64,000 bases of DNA from an uncultured Bacilli bacterium (lineage in GTDB: Bacteria > Bacillota_I > Bacilli_A > RF39 > UBA660), in assembly GCA_934120715.1 (NCBI GenBank), contig CAKOUW010000001.1:310001-374000 (forward strand). The letters run 5' to 3'. Of this stretch, positions 41,407 to 49,931 are shown one piece after another (the first letter of the stretch is position 1; each line of letters opens with the position of its first letter). The position numbers and the translations under genes are program-made. The notes beneath the pieces are model-generated. The model had not been told where the DNA came from. It did no database searches and saw nothing but the letters and a program-made list of their open reading frames with translations.

Positions 41407-42468
41407 ATTTGCAGATTTTTTATTTAAGTTTTTACTTATTCTTTGTATTTCATGTTCTAAGGGTGGTGATAGTTTTTCACATAATTCTTTACTGTTTTCT
41501 ATATCGAGTCCTAAGTACTCTAATATATCAGGAAAAATATCAGTATTAGCTTTTTTATTTAAATTTAACATTTTCTGATGAAATTTTTCATCTTTTTGAT
41601 CTATAGCATAATATGCAAGGAGAGTACCAATTACATAACCGAACTCTTTTAATGGATGAAGAGAGTCTTTCTTTAATAATAAAGTGGCACTATTTGTTAA
41701 GTTGGTAGAAAAATCATCTTCTGTTGCCGGTCTGGGGTACACCTTTAATTCTTTCATCTCTTTAAAACTTTTTTCATTGATCGGTCCAATTTTTTCAAAA
41801 CAAAGGAGTATAGGAAAAATTTGTTTCATATCATTGACACAATAATAAAAGTCTTCTAATCTATATAGTCTATCTTGAAAAACATCTTCAGAATTAAAAC
41901 CATTATTAAGCATAAAGTTAGTCATATCCATTTCAAAGTAAATAGAAATGCCTTCCGTAATATAGACTCTTGAGAGGGAATTTGGACCATTAAGATTTTG
42001 ATTTAGGATATGTAAAAATTCATGGATTAGGGTTGGAGGGTCATAGCTGTTGTGTGCTAAAACGGTGTTTATGTATGCATGGTTTTGTTCATTAATCCCT
42101 GCATGATCAGCTAAATCATTGTCATTTTCATTTAATGGATCAGATACTATATTAATTATACCATTTTTCATATATTTCGAAAAATCATCCTTATATTCTG
42201 GCATTCTGCTTTCAATATACTTTTCTGTTATGTCAAGCGTTTCCATCAATGACAGATGTTGATGTTTTGCTCTTTTTTTATTTTGTTCATTCAATACATC
42301 ATATGATGATAGTTTTATTTTTAGAAAAGTCGATAATTGCTTGGTTAGATAATAGAAAAAAGATAAATTTTCTATGAAGCTACTTCCATCCATGCATAAA
42401 CAATAATTATTTAAATACTCATTTAGTTTTTCATAATCTATTTCTTTTTTTGTTGGCAAACTTTCCAT
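41398..42468 (-). CDS. putative zinc metallopeptidase (HExxH)
   Basis: This 356-residue protein has LIHEFLHILNQ (HEFLH, about residues 149-153), and 19 residues later TEGISIYFEM (Glu172), the layout of gluzincin metallopeptidases where the third ligand is a downstream Glu. No signal peptide or membrane segment is visible, so it is probably cytoplasmic. The family is not recognised. It starts two bases after the parC stop codon without a good ribosome binding site of its own, which suggests coupled translation with topoisomerase IV. It is the last gene of the parE-parC operon. Why a peptidase is tied to parC is unclear. Confidence 0.65.
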   Translation of the reverse strand: MESLPTKKEIDYEKLNEYLNNYCLCMDGSSFIENLSFFYYLTKQLSTFLKIKLSSYDVLNEQNKKRAKHQHLSLMETLDITEKYIESRMPEYKDDFSKYMKNGIINIVSDPLNENDNDLADHAGINEQNHAYINTVLAHNSYDPPTLIHEFLHILNQNLNGPNSLSRVYITEGISIYFEMDMTNFMLNNGFNSEDVFQDRLYRLEDFYYCVNDMKQIFPILLCFEKIGPINEKSFKEMKELKVYPRPATEDDFSTNLTNSATLLLKKDSLHPLKEFGYVIGTLLAYYAIDQKDEKFHQKMLNLNKKANTDIFPDILEYLGLDIENSKELCEKLSPPLEHEIQRISKNLNKKSANKK

Positions 42469-42470
42469 TG

Positions 42471-45008
42471 CTAATTTAGAAAATCATCTATTGTCATTAG
42501 ACGATCATCTATCTCCTTTAGTGATATCTTATCTTTTTTAGGGATGGGCTTTTCTTCTTCTATTAAAACTTCAACTTCTTTTGGAGCTCTTATTAGAGTT
42601 TTAATAATAAAGGCATCTGTTAAGTCGTGTTTAGATATCTGACTACCTGTTGAATATCTATCATTTATTGGTAATTCTGTTAACTTTATTGTATTAATGT
42701 CGGCATTTTTTAGACCGATATAATTTTTTGATTCAGTTATAAAGGTCTTTAGAATTTTATATGGGTTGGTTTTAACTTCTCTTATTACTTGTAGCCCTCT
42801 TCTAGTTCTTGTTGATATTTCAAATTCGTTTAATCTTACTCTTTTTCCAGTTCCTTTACTTGTAATAATGGATATGTATTCATCATTTTCTTGATTATAT
42901 TGATTGACGGATACTAGATAATCGTCTTTTAATTTTATAGCCTTAACGCCTTTGGCTTTTACACCAATTATTGGTACTTCTTCGGCTGGGAAACTTAGGC
43001 CATAGCCAGAATCAGTAGTTAAGAAAAGAATTGATTTTTCCTCTTGGAAGGCCGCTATTACTTTATCAGTTTTACTTATATTCATGCAACTAATTGGTTT
43101 GGAATATCTTTGTAGCTGAAAGTCTTTTAGTTTAGTACGTTTTATAATACCTTCTTTTGTTGCTATTACAATATTTTTATTACTTTCAAATGAATATGCT
43201 GGAATAGCTGATACTACAGTCTCATCTGGCGATAATTCAATTATGTTACTAACGTGTTTAGGCATATCTTTCCATTTTAGATCCGGAATAATATGAACAG
43301 GTATATGTAAATAATTACCATTAGATGTAAAGATAAGTAATGTATCTGTTGTATTCATTTCATATAGGCCGATAATATAATCATTTTCTTTTATAGTTAA
43401 ATCGTCTGGATTTGATGATGTATAACTTCTAAATGAAGTCCTTTTTATATAACCATCTTTTGTCACTAAAACGACTGTATCTTCTTTTGGAATCATGTCT
43501 TTTGTATCTATCTTTATATCAGTTATAGATTCTTTAATTTCAGTAATACGTGGAGTTGGATAATCTTTTTTAACATTTTTTAGATCTTTTTTCATTACTG
43601 ACTTTAATACTTGTTCGCTTTCTAGAATGGCACTTAGACCAGCAATAATTTTTTCAAGATTTTCTTTTTCTTCTTCTAGAGCAACAACGTCAGTATTTGT
43701 TAAGCTATATAGTCTTAAAATAACGATAGCTTCAGCTTGTTCTTCAGTGAATTTAAATTCTTTAACTAAATTGTCTTTAGCATCTTGTTTATTTTTAGAA
43801 GCACGGATAACTTTAATTACTTCATCTAGGATGGAAATACATTTAATTAAACCTTCTACTATATGGTATCTGGCTTTAGCATGATTTAAATCGAATCTTG
43901 TTCTTCGCTCAACGACATCTTTTTGATGAGCTATAAAAGCATCAAGAGCGGCTGTTAATCCTAGTAGTTTAGGTCTTCTATTGACAATTGAAACCATATT
44001 AAAGTTATAACTAATTTGCATATCGGTATTTTTTAGAAGATAGTTAACTATTAAGTCTTTATTAGCTGTTTTTTTAATATCAATTACTACTCTTATATCA
44101 CTAGCTGACTCATCTCTTACTTCAATGATACCATCTATTTTTTTGTCAATTCTAATATCATCTATCTTTTTTACTAAAAGGGCTTTATTAACTTCAAATG
44201 GTAATTCAGTTATAACGATTGAGGTTTTTCCTTTATCTTCTTCTATGGTGTATTTACTTCTGATGATGATTTTACCACGACCACTTTTATAGGCGTCTTT
44301 AATACCATCTAGGCCTTCTACAATAGCACCAGTTGGAAAATCAGGGCCTTTAACAAATTGCATTAGATCTTCTAATTGGCAATTGTTATGATCAATCCTA
44401 TAGATTGTAGCATCTATTATTTCTTCTAGGTTATGAGGTGGAATATTAGTGGCATATCCGGCTGATATTCCTTGAGTTCCATAGACTAAAAGAGCTGGAA
44501 ATCTAGCTGGCAAAACAGTTGGTTCTTTGGTAGTATCATCAAAGTTTGGGGCAAATTCAACTGTATCTTTATCTATATCTCTTAGCATTTCATTGCTTAT
44601 TTTTGATAGACGCGCTTCAGTATAACGATAGGCAGCTGGAGAATCACCATCAATTGAACCATTATTACCGTGCATATCAATATATGGATGTCTTGTTTTC
44701 CATGGCTGACTCATTCTAACCATAGCATCATAGATAGATGTATCGCCATGTGGATGGTAGTTACCAATAACATCCCCTACTGTTTTGGCACTTTTACGAT
44801 AGCCTCTATCATAAGTATTTTTTTCTTTATACATTGAGTATAGAATTCTTCTTTGAACAGGTTTTAGACCATCTCTAGCGTCTGGAATAGCACGATCTTG
44901 GATAATATATTTAGAATAACTACCAAATCTTTCTCCCATTAGATCTTCTAAAGTATAATCAAATATTTTTTCTAATACCTCTTCTGTTTCTGTTTTTTTT
45001 CTTGGCAT
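42471..45008 (-). CDS. parC: DNA topoisomerase IV subunit A
   Basis: The DNA-cleaving subunit of topoisomerase IV, which unlinks daughter chromosomes. The start region (FGSYSKYIIQDRAIPDARDG, quoted in part as YIIQDRAIPDARDG), GNYHPHGDTSIYDAMVRM and the active-site Tyr in AAYRYTEARLS are clear. The C-terminal beta-pinwheel repeats lack the GyrA box (QRRGGKG-type), which favours ParC over GyrA. 845 residues. It follows parE by eight bases. Ser/Glu at the usual quinolone positions are seen in HGDTSIYDAM, where Thr-Ser replaces Ser-Val. Confidence 0.92.
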   Translation of the reverse strand: MPRKKTETEEVLEKIFDYTLEDLMGERFGSYSKYIIQDRAIPDARDGLKPVQRRILYSMYKEKNTYDRGYRKSAKTVGDVIGNYHPHGDTSIYDAMVRMSQPWKTRHPYIDMHGNNGSIDGDSPAAYRYTEARLSKISNEMLRDIDKDTVEFAPNFDDTTKEPTVLPARFPALLVYGTQGISAGYATNIPPHNLEEIIDATIYRIDHNNCQLEDLMQFVKGPDFPTGAIVEGLDGIKDAYKSGRGKIIIRSKYTIEEDKGKTSIVITELPFEVNKALLVKKIDDIRIDKKIDGIIEVRDESASDIRVVIDIKKTANKDLIVNYLLKNTDMQISYNFNMVSIVNRRPKLLGLTAALDAFIAHQKDVVERRTRFDLNHAKARYHIVEGLIKCISILDEVIKVIRASKNKQDAKDNLVKEFKFTEEQAEAIVILRLYSLTNTDVVALEEEKENLEKIIAGLSAILESEQVLKSVMKKDLKNVKKDYPTPRITEIKESITDIKIDTKDMIPKEDTVVLVTKDGYIKRTSFRSYTSSNPDDLTIKENDYIIGLYEMNTTDTLLIFTSNGNYLHIPVHIIPDLKWKDMPKHVSNIIELSPDETVVSAIPAYSFESNKNIVIATKEGIIKRTKLKDFQLQRYSKPISCMNISKTDKVIAAFQEEKSILFLTTDSGYGLSFPAEEVPIIGVKAKGVKAIKLKDDYLVSVNQYNQENDEYISIITSKGTGKRVRLNEFEISTRTRRGLQVIREVKTNPYKILKTFITESKNYIGLKNADINTIKLTELPINDRYSTGSQISKHDLTDAFIIKTLIRAPKEVEVLIEEEKPIPKKDKISLKEIDDRLMTIDDFLN

Positions 45009-45016
45009 TTTTACAC

Positions 45017-46924
45017 CTACTTACTTATTTCATAATTATCTTCTAATGTAAATTCTACATTTTCATCTATCCACTCTTTACGTGGAGCTACTTCATCCCC
45101 CATTAGGACACTAACTCTTTTTTCAGCAAGTTGAGCGTCTTCAATATTTACTCTAATTAGGGTCCTACTTCCTGGTTTCATTGTTGTTTCACATAGCTGG
45201 TCAGCATTCATTTCACCAAGTCCTTTGTATCTTTGAATATCACATTTTTTACCCTTGGACTTTTCTTTCATTTCATCTACTGTATAAGCATATTCAATAT
45301 TTTTACCACTTTGAATTTTAAATAGTGGTGGCAAAGCTACAAATAATCTCCCATCTTCTATTAATGGTCGCATATATCTATAAAAGAAAGTAAGTAATAA
45401 ACATTGGATGTGACCTCCGTCTTCATCGGCATCGCTCATAATAATAACTTTACTATACTCACAATCTTTTATATCGAAGTTTGAGCCATAGCCAGCTCCA
45501 ATTGTATATATCATAGTATTAATTTCTTCATTTTTTAGGATATCGTCTTCTTTAGTCTTCTCAGTATTTAATACCTTACCTCTTAAAGGTAAAATAGCTT
45601 GATATTTTCTGTCTCTTCCTTGTTTTGCAGAACCACCAGCAGAATCACCCTCGACTAGGAATAGTTCTTTTTTTGTTTTATCTTTACTTTGGGCAGGGGC
45701 TAATTTGCCAGATAGTGATCTTTCTTTATTATTTTTCTTAGTTCCTTTTCTGGCTTCTTCCCTAGCCTTTCTAGCTGCTTCTCTAGCTATTTTACTTTTT
45801 AAACTTTTATTTACTATTTCAGTTGCAATGGATTTGTTTTCTTCTAAATATACCCTTATTTGTTCTGTTGCAATATTTTCAACGGCTACTCTAGCTTGAG
45901 GAGTCCCAAGTTTACCTTTGGTCTGTCCTTCAAACTGAAGAATACTTTCTGGTATTTTTAGACTAATAACAGCAGTTAGTCCCTCACGAACATCGCTTCC
46001 TTCGAAAGGCTTATCTTTACCTTTAACGAAATTATTATTTTTAGCGTAGTCATTAAAAACTTTAGTTAGGGCTGTTTTAAATCCAACTTCATGTGAACCA
46101 CCATCTATTGTCTTAACATTATTTACAAAACTTACAATATTTTCATTGTATGAATCTGTATATTGAAGAGCTATATCTACATCTATTTTGTCTTTAGTTC
46201 CAGTGATTGCTAAGACTTTGTGAAGTGGTGTTTTTCCTTTATTTAGTTCTTCAACAAATTCTTCTATTCCTCTTTCATAACAGAATTTTGCTCTTCTTTC
46301 ATCCTCTTCATCTATTACTTCTATAGTAATTCCTTTTAACAAGAACGCACTTTCTTGCATTCTTTCGCAAATAGTTGTGTATGAAAAGTTAGTTGTTGTA
46401 AAAATTTCATCGTCTGGTAAAAATCTTACTGTAGTACCGGTTTTATTAGTTGGTCCTATTTTTTTTAGAGGTACTGCTACATGGCCACCATTTTCAAATC
46501 TGATATAGTATTCTGCTTTGTCTCGTTTTATGGTTACTTCCATATACTTTGATAAGGCATTAACGACACTAGAGCCAACACCATGTAATCCACCAGATAC
46601 TTTGTAACCTTCGCTTTCAAATTTTCCTCCGGCATGTAATACGGTAAAGATAACTTCTGGTGTTGATTTACCTGATGAATGCATTCCTGTTGGAATTCCA
46701 CGTCCATGGTCCTCTACACTTACTGATTTATCTTTATGGATTATTATTTTAATATAGTCACCAAAACCATTGATAGCTTCATCAATAGAATTATCAACAA
46801 TTTCCCAAACCAGATGATGTAAACCTCTTTTATCAGTAGAGCCAATATACATTCCAGGTCTTTTTCTGACTGCATCTAATCCCTCTAAGATTTTAATCGA
46901 TGAATCATCATATTTTAATGCCAT
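45017..46924 (-). CDS. parE: DNA topoisomerase IV subunit B
   Basis: The ATPase subunit of topoisomerase IV. GHKL motifs (EIVDNSIDEA, DHGRGIPTG, GGLHGVGSSVVNALS) and the TOPRIM EGDSAGGSAKQGRD are intact, as is PLRGKVLN. The ATG at 46924 is preceded by AGGAGTGAT; an upstream in-frame ATA-type start is not needed. 635 residues, normal. A near-consensus promoter (46956-46984) lies just upstream, so parE-parC-HExxH is one unit. ParE versus GyrB is decided by the partner's lack of a GyrA box and is fairly, not completely, certain. Confidence 0.9.
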   Translation of the reverse strand: MALKYDDSSIKILEGLDAVRKRPGMYIGSTDKRGLHHLVWEIVDNSIDEAINGFGDYIKIIIHKDKSVSVEDHGRGIPTGMHSSGKSTPEVIFTVLHAGGKFESEGYKVSGGLHGVGSSVVNALSKYMEVTIKRDKAEYYIRFENGGHVAVPLKKIGPTNKTGTTVRFLPDDEIFTTTNFSYTTICERMQESAFLLKGITIEVIDEEDERRAKFCYERGIEEFVEELNKGKTPLHKVLAITGTKDKIDVDIALQYTDSYNENIVSFVNNVKTIDGGSHEVGFKTALTKVFNDYAKNNNFVKGKDKPFEGSDVREGLTAVISLKIPESILQFEGQTKGKLGTPQARVAVENIATEQIRVYLEENKSIATEIVNKSLKSKIAREAARKAREEARKGTKKNNKERSLSGKLAPAQSKDKTKKELFLVEGDSAGGSAKQGRDRKYQAILPLRGKVLNTEKTKEDDILKNEEINTMIYTIGAGYGSNFDIKDCEYSKVIIMSDADEDGGHIQCLLLTFFYRYMRPLIEDGRLFVALPPLFKIQSGKNIEYAYTVDEMKEKSKGKKCDIQRYKGLGEMNADQLCETTMKPGSRTLIRVNIEDAQLAEKRVSVLMGDEVAPRKEWIDENVEFTLEDNYEISK

Positions 46925-46955
46925 TATTATCACTCCTAATATCTAACTATATGTT

Positions 46956-46984
46956 ATTATATCCAAAGGTTTATTTTTTTTCAA
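46956..46984 (-). promoter_or_regulatory. parE operon promoter
   Basis: TTGAAA (46979-46984), 17 bases, TATAAT (46956-46961) on the minus strand. Confidence 0.8.
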
Positions 46985-47000
46985 CTCTTGTTTACTTTTT

Positions 47001-47029
47001 TTGACAAAAGAAAAGATATGTCATATAAA
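47001..47029 (+). promoter_or_regulatory. orphan near-perfect promoter
   Basis: TTGACA (47001-47006), 17 bases, TATAAA (47024-47029) on the plus strand. No gene follows on this strand, only about 105 bases and a terminator. Confidence 0.7.
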
Positions 47030-47035
47030 CTCTAC

Positions 47036-47175
47036 TTCTGCTCTAAATATTAATTATTTTTATGATAATTGGTACTTATTTTTTCTGACTTTTTAAAGTT
47101 ATATTTATTTTAATAAATATATTTCTTATAAACTAAAAAGTGTGCAGTTTTTCAACTTACACACTTTATTTTAAT
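47036..47175 (+). ncRNA. candidate small RNA between parE and the GH25 gene
   Basis: A plus-strand promoter (47001-47029) and a terminator hairpin (47137-47167) followed by TATTTTAATTTT bracket about 140 bases with no useful reading frame. Inside is a hairpin ATATTTATT/AATAAATAT (47101-47120). The stretch lies in the 317-base gap before the GH25 gene's 3' end. A small RNA is the simplest reading; the base composition is AT-rich, so chance is possible. Confidence 0.45.
47137..47167. terminator. terminator after the GH25 gene and the candidate small RNA
   Basis: Arms AAAGTGTG and CACACTTT with a fifteen-base loop; T-rich on both sides, so it can end the minus-strand GH25 transcript and a plus-strand RNA. 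Confidence 0.7.
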
Positions 47176-47240
47176 TTTCTATTAGGCAATAGGTGTTTAA
47201 TTTAGAAGTCTATTGGCCTAACAAAATTATTATCTAATGA

Positions 47241-49016
47241 CTAATTCCTACTTCCTCTTGATTTTTTTTTACATTTAGATTTAGTAGCAACTGCACCAGT
47301 AGTAATACTGGTACCGACAGCACCAGAAAAGCCAAAAATGGTTCTATTAATATATTCATTACTATCATCCGCAATTTCATACATTTCTACGTTGTTTCCA
47401 CTTTCAACTGGTTTTTGTTTTTGGTAATCAACGTTACAGAAGTTAATATCTAGATGTCCTTCCCAAGTTCCAGCTCCGGCATTTATAGCTGAATCAGTAA
47501 CTTGGTACATGTTTACTTCACTATATTGTCGTACAAAATCTTCATCTGGTTCTAATACATTATTTAAACCGTATGGTTTTCCAGTTCCATATTGTTTTCC
47601 TCCGGCTAACCATTTTTGAGTTGTACGCCAGTTAGCAACAAATTTATCCTCTTCGGAAGTTCTTTGTGTTTTACTATCTATTTTATTATAAATGGAACGC
47701 ATGTATCTGTAACAATCTTGATTTGCATATAATCCCGGCATATAGCCGTTGGATGACATAGCCTCATGCCAAATATTTATCATAGAAATAACATAATTTT
47801 CTGGTAATAATGCTCCCCATCCAGAACGACTTTCATTTGGTCTTTTTTCCACGTCTAAGTATACTGGATATGTTATATTTTTGCCTTTTAATAATTCTAG
47901 AGTTTTTGCTGCCTGTTTTTTTTGATATTCCTTAAATCCTTCTAGATTAGGGCGATCTTTGGCACTACAACCGTTAAAGCAATATACACCTGTAGGTATT
48001 CCATTTTTTTGAGCATTAGCAATATTTTCTTCATATTTATCAGCAACGTTAGGTCCAAAAGCAATTTTTATAATTACAAAGCCAAAGTTTTTCTTTAATT
48101 CATTCCAATCTATGTGCTCTTGCCATGCTGAAATATCACAACCTCTTATAAACCCATCAATTGTATTAAGTTCACTGACTTTTTCTTGTACTGATGGGAT
48201 TTTAATTTTTGTATTACTCTTTATGTTTCTTTTATTTAATTTATTGTATTTTAATAGATCCTTGGCACTCATACCACATCTAAAAGCAATATCTGTTATT
48301 GAATCACCTTCTTTAATTGTGTATTCTTTATCACTTAGAAGTTGACTTGCGTTGTTTAATTTTTTTGCTTTTATTACTTCACTTAAATCTTCAGCTGAAT
48401 GAATTGTTCCATCACTTGTTTGATATAAAGTATGTTTGCCAGAATATTTAATATTTCCATCGTCCGTTACAACAAGTGCATCATAAGGTTTGATTATATC
48501 GCCAAGTTGTTCTTTAGCCTTACATAAAATTTCATCTGTTCCATATATACCTACATACATACCATTTTTGGCACAATTATCTAAAAATATGGACGCAACT
48601 TTTCTTTTCATTTCAGGATTTAAATTTTCATTTTCAATTATCCCTGCTAAATTTAAATATACAGGAAAGTCTATTGTATTTTCAGCTATTAATGATTTTG
48701 CATATGCAAGATCGTTATATATGTCACATTCATCAACTGCATCTGTTGATATGACAATTCCTAAGGATACATCTTTACTATTTAAAATTTTGATAAGTGT
48801 TTTTTTCTCTTTTTTATCATGATCTCCAACATCTAATATAGCAAAATTATCATCATCTGCTGTAAGCTGTTGAATAACAGTCGAATAACCAATTCTATTC
48901 GGCTCAGTTTCATCCTTCTTTGCACTTTTTTTGGCACAGCCGTTGAAGGAACCCATTATAAAAGTCGCCGTAACTACAGAAGCTACAATTTTTAAATGTT
49001 TTATTCCCTTTTTCAT
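47241..49016 (-). CDS. lipoprotein with LysM and GH25 lysozyme domain
   Basis: A 591-residue exported protein. The signal peptide ends in MGSFNGC, an acceptable lipobox. Residues about 40-220 look like a degenerate GH25-like barrel (ILDVGDHDKKE, FPVYLNLAGI, GMYVGIYG) with catalytic acids missing. One LysM (YTIKEGDSITDIAFRCGMS, about 230-275) follows, then a complete GH25 muramidase (GCDISAWQEHIDW, GVYCFNG, YPVYLDVEKRP, PGLYANQD, GHLDINF). GH25 enzymes cut the MurNAc-GlcNAc bond of peptidoglycan. The C-terminal tail is basic (KSKCKKKSRGSRN). It has a perfect consensus promoter and an AGGGGG ribosome binding site, so it is probably well expressed. Confidence 0.85.
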   Translation of the reverse strand: MKKGIKHLKIVASVVTATFIMGSFNGCAKKSAKKDETEPNRIGYSTVIQQLTADDDNFAILDVGDHDKKEKKTLIKILNSKDVSLGIVISTDAVDECDIYNDLAYAKSLIAENTIDFPVYLNLAGIIENENLNPEMKRKVASIFLDNCAKNGMYVGIYGTDEILCKAKEQLGDIIKPYDALVVTDDGNIKYSGKHTLYQTSDGTIHSAEDLSEVIKAKKLNNASQLLSDKEYTIKEGDSITDIAFRCGMSAKDLLKYNKLNKRNIKSNTKIKIPSVQEKVSELNTIDGFIRGCDISAWQEHIDWNELKKNFGFVIIKIAFGPNVADKYEENIANAQKNGIPTGVYCFNGCSAKDRPNLEGFKEYQKKQAAKTLELLKGKNITYPVYLDVEKRPNESRSGWGALLPENYVISMINIWHEAMSSNGYMPGLYANQDCYRYMRSIYNKIDSKTQRTSEEDKFVANWRTTQKWLAGGKQYGTGKPYGLNNVLEPDEDFVRQYSEVNMYQVTDSAINAGAGTWEGHLDINFCNVDYQKQKPVESGNNVEMYEIADDSNEYINRTIFGFSGAVGTSITTGAVATKSKCKKKSRGSRN

Positions 49017-49046
49017 CTAACCATTTCCCCCTTCAGAAACATTCGT

Positions 49047-49075
49047 ATTATATCACAAGTTTGTAATTTTGTCAA
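49047..49075 (-). promoter_or_regulatory. consensus promoter of the GH25 gene
   Basis: Perfect TTGACA (49070-49075), 17 bases, perfect TATAAT (49047-49052) on the minus strand, about 30 bases before the ATG. Confidence 0.88.
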
Positions 49076-49289
49076 TTTATATATGATTTTTGGCGGTTAA
49101 ATTTATGTTTATCTTATGACAATATCTTAGGTGTTATCTTTTGATTATGTCTTACTTTTATATATAATGTGTCACCGAGGTGGCTTAATGGGAAAGGCTG
49201 TATTAGGAATGAGGTAAATAATAAATATACTATTAGTTGATGAAGATATTAAACTTAATTTATCTAGATGGTAAATCAACTTATTAATA

Positions 49290-49600
49290 ATAAAGAACAA
49301 AAGAATAAAAATTAAAATAATTTTAAATTTTTATTCACATTGGTCGTTGCCGATCAACATTCCTACTTCATAGATAGAGCATTCTCTATTCTCCATAGGC
49401 TTAAATTCCGATAGTCACTACCGGACTTTTTCATTTTACTTTTCTTCTTAATCTTTTGTTTTATCTGTAATCACCTCACAATAGCTACATTTCTTACTTA
49501 CTTGGAAAGTATATATCTACTTGATAATAATATTTATCAAGTAAATTACACCTTCCTAATCTTGTCTTACTATAATAAGGTACAAATGTTTGTTTGCCAA
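49290..49600 (-). mobile_element. remnant of a TnpB-type (IS200/IS605) element with RNA-like end
   Basis: The minus strand reads YTFQVSKKCSYCEVITDKTKD (in two overlapping parts YTFQVSKKCSYC and CEVITDKTKD), like the first half of the TnpB zinc ribbon (YFPSSKxCSxCG). It is followed by a hairpin-rich end: TCCGGTAG/CTATCGGA (49407-49425), ATAGAG/CTCTAT (49374-49389), ATGAAGTAGGAATG (49358-49371), TTGATCG-GCAA-CGACCAA (49340-49357) and a 34-base palindrome (49303-49336). The GAAGTAGGAAT stretch and terminal hairpin resemble right ends of IS605-family elements, where the guide (omega) RNA is encoded. Boundaries are approximate; no transposase gene is intact. Confidence 0.5.
49448..49560 (-). pseudogene. 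TnpB C-terminal fragment
   Basis: In one minus-strand frame: LINIIIK, stop, IYTFQVSKKCSYC, EVITDKTKD, stop. The order Ile-Lys, Tyr-x-Phe, Ser-Lys-x-Cys-x-x-Cys matches the segment of TnpB proteins that leads into the zinc ribbon. The second Cys pair and the final acidic residue are missing. Confidence 0.45.
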
Positions 49601-49670
49601 TGCGTTTTTTTAATATATACCATTAATTAATACTGTTCTTTATAATGAGAAAATTCCTTATAAATAAAAA

Positions 49671-49703
49671 GAGAAGCTTATTTGTTATTAATAAGCTTCT
49701 CTT
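49671..49703 (-). terminator. terminator after the 54-residue gene
   Basis: Twelve-base arms AGAGAAGCTTAT and ATAAGCTTCTCT with T-rich sequence on the minus strand; it closes the recD2-containing transcript. Confidence 0.85.
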
Positions 49704-49729
49704 AATTGTGTTTAGTTTAATTATTTATT

Positions 49730-49894
49730 TTATTCCATCTCTTCTAATTTTTCATATGTCTTTTTAGCCATGTCTTTTGTCATCTCTTTCATTTGACATA
49801 AAAGATCGGGATTTTTTTTCATGTACATATATCCTGCCACTCCCATTCCTCCTAAGATAGCTAAAGCCATATATTTTTTTGTTTTCTTTTCCAA
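49730..49894 (-). CDS. 54-residue membrane protein, TTG start
   Basis: A small gene: 54 residues with a basic start (MEKKTKKYM), a helix rich in Gly/Ala/Met (about residues 9-24) and a charged amphipathic tail (DMAKKTYEKLEEME). The start is TTG with GAGGTGATAATT directly upstream, a strong site; the next ATG comes too late. It follows recD2 by 37 bases and precedes a strong terminator. I know no named family; the layout (short anchor plus helical tail) resembles small membrane proteins with a YtxH-like look. Confidence 0.65.
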   Translation of the reverse strand: MEKKTKKYMALAILGGMGVAGYMYMKKNPDLLCQMKEMTKDMAKKTYEKLEEME

Positions 49895-49931
49895 AATTAT
49901 CACCTCTAATTTTATTATGATAATTTTAAAA

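Noticed and set aside
45017..46924. gyrB instead of parE
   Set aside because: The partner lacks a GyrA box and the pair stands alone with B before A; parE/parC fits better, though not proven by eye.
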